DNA from: Pseudomonas sp. 30_B
GTDB lineage: Bacteria > Pseudomonadota > Gammaproteobacteria > Pseudomonadales > Pseudomonadaceae
NCBI RefSeq assembly: GCF_017491605.1
Contig: NZ_JAFGYY010000025.1
Location: 1-64,000 of the forward strand
Length of the DNA: 64,000 nucleotides
Direction: 5' to 3'
The notes below the pieces were generated by a model. That model was not told the DNA's origin. It did no database searches and saw only the letters and a program-made list of their open reading frames with translations. Of this stretch, positions 61,498 to 64,000 are shown piece after piece; the stretch's first letter is position 1; each line of letters starts with the position of its first letter. A program made the position numbers and the translations under genes.

Positions 61498-62268
61498 ATG
61501 GACTTCACTCCCCTCATCGCGCAGGTCTGGGGCATGCTGGCTTGGTTCATTCCGGCTGCACTGCTGATCGGCCTGCTCAAATCGCCTTGGGCCAAAGGTC
61601 ATATCGGCGAACTCCTGGTGCGGCTGTTTGCCCATTGGCAACTGGACAAGCAGACCTACCGCCGCCTGCACAACGTCACCCTGAACACGCCTGACGGCAC
61701 CACGCAGATCGACCACATTTTCCTCTCGCCCTACGGCATCTTCGTGCTGGAAACGAAGAACATGAGCGGCTGGATCTTCGGCAGCGAGAATCAGGCGCAG
61801 TGGACTCAGAAGCTTTACAAACGCACCTTCAAATTCCAGAACCCACTGCGGCAGAACTACAAGCACCTCAAAGCCCTGGAAGCCACCCTTGGCGTTAACC
61901 CCGAGCACCTGCACTCGGTCATCACCTTTGTCGGCGGCAGCACCTTCAAAACCGAAGTGCCAGCCAACGTGACCCAGGGCATCGGCTTTATTCGCTATAT
62001 CAAGTCATTCGAGCAGGCAGTATTCAGCGAGGCTGAAGTCGACGCCATGCTGCATACCCTGCAAACCGGCCGCCGCGCACCGACCCTCGCCACCCACCGC
62101 GAGCACGTGCAAAACCTCAAGCGCCGTGGCGATCCGACAGCTGAGCGGCAATGTCCGAAATGTGGCAGTGCACTGCTGATCCGCACCGTGAAGTCAGGGC
62201 CGAAAGCGGGGCAGCAATTCTGGGGCTGCTCGGCGTTCCCTAAATGCCGGACTATGCAGAATCTTTGA
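61498..62268 (+). CDS. Membrane-anchored NERD nuclease-like protein with topoisomerase-type zinc ribbon
   Basis: A 256-residue protein. One N-terminal membrane helix (about 10-27) leads directly into a NERD domain (about 34-150) with the nuclease-like residues E38 (GHIGE), D72 (IDHIF), and E85/K87 (LETKN). At the C-terminus is a four-cysteine zinc ribbon of the topoisomerase I type (C219, C222, C244, C250; FWGCSAFPKC). NERD domains are linked to DNA cleavage and to defence loci. RBS AGGA is close to the ATG. Substrate and role are unknown; the SIR2 gene follows after 80 bases. Confidence 0.85.
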   Translation: MDFTPLIAQVWGMLAWFIPAALLIGLLKSPWAKGHIGELLVRLFAHWQLDKQTYRRLHNVTLNTPDGTTQIDHIFLSPYGIFVLETKNMSGWIFGSENQAQWTQKLYKRTFKFQNPLRQNYKHLKALEATLGVNPEHLHSVITFVGGSTFKTEVPANVTQGIGFIRYIKSFEQAVFSEAEVDAMLHTLQTGRRAPTLATHREHVQNLKRRGDPTAERQCPKCGSALLIRTVKSGPKAGQQFWGCSAFPKCRTMQNL

Positions 62269-62348
62269 GAGGTAGAGCAGTGAGACGATCAAGATGGTTC
62301 CCGTCAAAGAATAAATCTGCCCCCCTTAACTCTTCCGGGGCTCTCTGA

Positions 62349-64000
62349 ATGCAGTTTGTCCGCCAAGGCCCCGACATTCCTGAACGCCTGCTGCAGGCGC
62401 ATGAGGACGGACGTGTCGTATTCTTTTGCGGTGCAGGCATCTCATACCCCGCGCGCTTGCCTGGCTTCGCCGGGCTGGTAGCGAAGGTGTATAAAGCCCT
62501 GGCCGCCACACCCAACGCTGTGCAGCAGGCGGCAATCAAAGTCGAGCAGTTCGACACCGCCATCGGCCTGCTGGAAGCGGACATTGTCGGCGGCCGCGAG
62601 ACAGTGCGCCGGACGCTGGCTGGCATCCTGACGCCCGATCTCAGCGCCCCAAACGCGACTGCAACTCATGAAGCCTTGCTGACACTGAGCAAGTGCCGCA
62701 ATGGCCATACCCGCCTCATCACCACCAACTTCGATCGCCTGTTCGAGGAGGTGATTGCGGTGAAGTCCCTGCCCATCAAGCAGTTTCAGGCGCCACTGCT
62801 GCCGGTGCCGAAGAACCGCTGGGATGGACTGGTGTATCTGCATGGCCTGCTTGGCACCACACCGACCGCAAACGAGCTGGATCGCCTGGTCGTCTCCAGC
62901 GGCGATTTCGGCCTGGCCTATCTCACCGAGCGCTGGGCGGCACGTTTCGTCAGCGAGCTTCTCCGCAACTACACTGTGTGCTTCGTCGGTTACAGCATCA
63001 ACGACCCCGTGCTGCGCTACATGATGGACGCGCTCGCCGCCGACCGCCTGCTGGGTGAGTCGCCGCCGGAGATGTTCGCCTTCGGCAGTTTCTCCAAAGG
63101 CAAGGAAGAGGAACGGAGCAATGAGTGGCGGGCCAAGAACGTCACACCCATCCTCTACCGCGAGCACAATCGGCATGCCTACCTGCACAAGACCCTGCGC
63201 GCGTGGGCCGAAACCTACCGGGACGGCGTGCGCGGCAAGGAGCGCATCGTCGTCGAATGTGCCATGGCCCGTCCCTTGGCAAGCACCCGGCAGGACGACT
63301 TCGTCGGGCGTCTGCTGTGGGCTCTGAGCGATCCGGGCGGGCTGCCCGCCAAGCGCTTTGCCGATCTGGACCCGGTGCCGTTACTGGATTGGCTGGAGCC
63401 GCTGAGCGAGGGACGCTACCGGCATGCCGACCTTGGCCGCTTCGGTGTCCCTCCCAGAACGACCGTAGATAAAAAGCTCACCTTCAGCCTGACCCACCGA
63501 CCTTCGCCGTATCCGCTCGCACCGTCGATGTGTATCGTCGATGCCGGTGCGCGCGGCAGCCGCTGGGACGAGGTGATGCGGCAACTGGCGCGATGGTTGA
63601 CCCGTCATCTGAACGACCCTGCGTTGCTGCTTTGGTTGGTCAAGCACGGCGGGCAGCTTCATGACGATCTAACCTGGTCGGTCGAACACCGTCTGGACGA
63701 ACTGGCCAAACTTGAACGTGACGGCAACACCGCCGAGTTGGCGCGCATTCGTGAGGGCGCACCTAACGCGATCCCGAGCCCGCTGATGCGCACCCTATGG
63801 GGGCTTCTGCTAACCGGGCGCGTGAAATCATGGCTGCGCGACTTCGACCTGTACCGCTGGAGCGACCGATTCAAGCGCGATGGGCTCAGCGCCACCCTGC
63901 GCCTGGAGCTGCGGGAGATGCTGACACCTCGCGTATCGTTGCGCGAGCCGTTCCGCTGGCACACCGAGGACGGTGAAAGCCGCGAGCCGAAGCGCATCAA
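62349..64000 (+). CDS. SIR2-domain protein, probable anti-phage sirtuin (Dsr1-like), cut by the window edge
   Basis: The frame is open for 550 codons to the right edge, so the protein is incomplete. The N-terminal SIR2 domain has NAD-binding FCGAGIS (26-32), TTNFD (125-129), catalytic-type histidine in YLHG (H165) and GYSIND (214-219). It is followed by a long region with no domain I recognise (about 260-550), which resembles the defence-associated sirtuins, Dsr1 best from memory. Such proteins drain NAD when phage proteins are sensed. A stop (TGA) directly precedes the ATG and no clear ribosome site is seen. Confidence 0.8.
   Translation, partial: MQFVRQGPDIPERLLQAHEDGRVVFFCGAGISYPARLPGFAGLVAKVYKALAATPNAVQQAAIKVEQFDTAIGLLEADIVGGRETVRRTLAGILTPDLSAPNATATHEALLTLSKCRNGHTRLITTNFDRLFEEVIAVKSLPIKQFQAPLLPVPKNRWDGLVYLHGLLGTTPTANELDRLVVSSGDFGLAYLTERWAARFVSELLRNYTVCFVGYSINDPVLRYMMDALAADRLLGESPPEMFAFGSFSKGKEEERSNEWRAKNVTPILYREHNRHAYLHKTLRAWAETYRDGVRGKERIVVECAMARPLASTRQDDFVGRLLWALSDPGGLPAKRFADLDPVPLLDWLEPLSEGRYRHADLGRFGVPPRTTVDKKLTFSLTHRPSPYPLAPSMCIVDAGARGSRWDEVMRQLARWLTRHLNDPALLLWLVKHGGQLHDDLTWSVEHRLDELAKLERDGNTAELARIREGAPNAIPSPLMRTLWGLLLTGRVKSWLRDFDLYRWSDRFKRDGLSATLRLELREMLTPRVSLREPFRWHTEDGESREPKRI

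Noticed and set aside
60014..64000. Classic toxin-antitoxin pair around Fic
   Set aside because: The inhibitory motif is within the Fic chain and there is no small partner gene beside it, so a two-gene FicTA system is not supported.
1..64000. CRISPR arrays, IS elements or prophage genes
   Set aside because: No regularly spaced direct repeats, transposase or phage structural genes were found. The repeats present are isolated inverted repeats.

Overview
This is a GC-rich Pseudomonas chromosome segment. Its gene order runs in the same sequence as the tyrS-to-rpoD region of P. aeruginosa (roughly PA0668 down to PA0574, compared from memory). Protein sequences such as Vfr, SpeD, TrpE, AgtABCD, LptD and RpoD look like close relatives of the P. 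aeruginosa group, perhaps the nitroreducens/citronellolis/knackmussii side. This species guess is inference from recall, not from a search.

Layout. Positions 1-303 hold two consensus-like, rRNA-type promoters pointing left, so an rRNA operon probably starts just outside the window. Positions 304-5804 hold tyrS, a divergent M23 peptidase with anmK, then erpA and argC. Positions 6076-14782 hold hemJ, a nitronate monooxygenase-like gene, a DUF805 protein, an SDR, a AAA+ ATPase, a HIT protein, coq7, speD, an OsmC-like gene and the cAMP regulator vfr. Positions 14841-20902 hold tryptophan synthesis (trpGDC and trpE) with gph and rpe. Both trp units have a short leader ending in ARWRWRA; the trpE leader is fused in frame to the end of gph. 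Positions 21091-29983 hold the Agt transporter (two permeases, one ATPase, two binding proteins) and its AgtSR two-component system. Positions 30137-41455 hold a DUF3530 protein, a DnaJ-like protein, murU-amgK (MurNAc recycling, which pairs with anmK at the left), lptD-surA, pdxA, rsmA-apaG-apaH and glpE. Positions 41744-46591 hold the stress trio prkA-yeaH-spoVR. Positions 46651-50395 hold a lipoprotein, cca, folK-folB and plsY. Positions 50489-56079 hold tsaD and the macromolecular synthesis operon rpsU-dnaG-rpoD. Positions 56186-59920 hold the c-di-GMP protein RmcA.

A tRNA gene with CAU anticodon (59937-60013) ends the core. To its right, three accessory genes look like the start of a tRNA-linked defence island: a self-inhibited Fic AMPylator with its own tandem operators, a membrane-anchored NERD nuclease-like protein with a topoisomerase-type zinc ribbon, and a large SIR2-domain protein that resembles the anti-phage Dsr1 sirtuins and runs off the right edge. 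This is the part most likely to hold an undescribed system. No integrase, IS element, CRISPR array or prophage gene is visible in the window.

Three copies of a long inverted repeat (REPIN-like) lie in the trpE-trpG gap and on both sides of cca.
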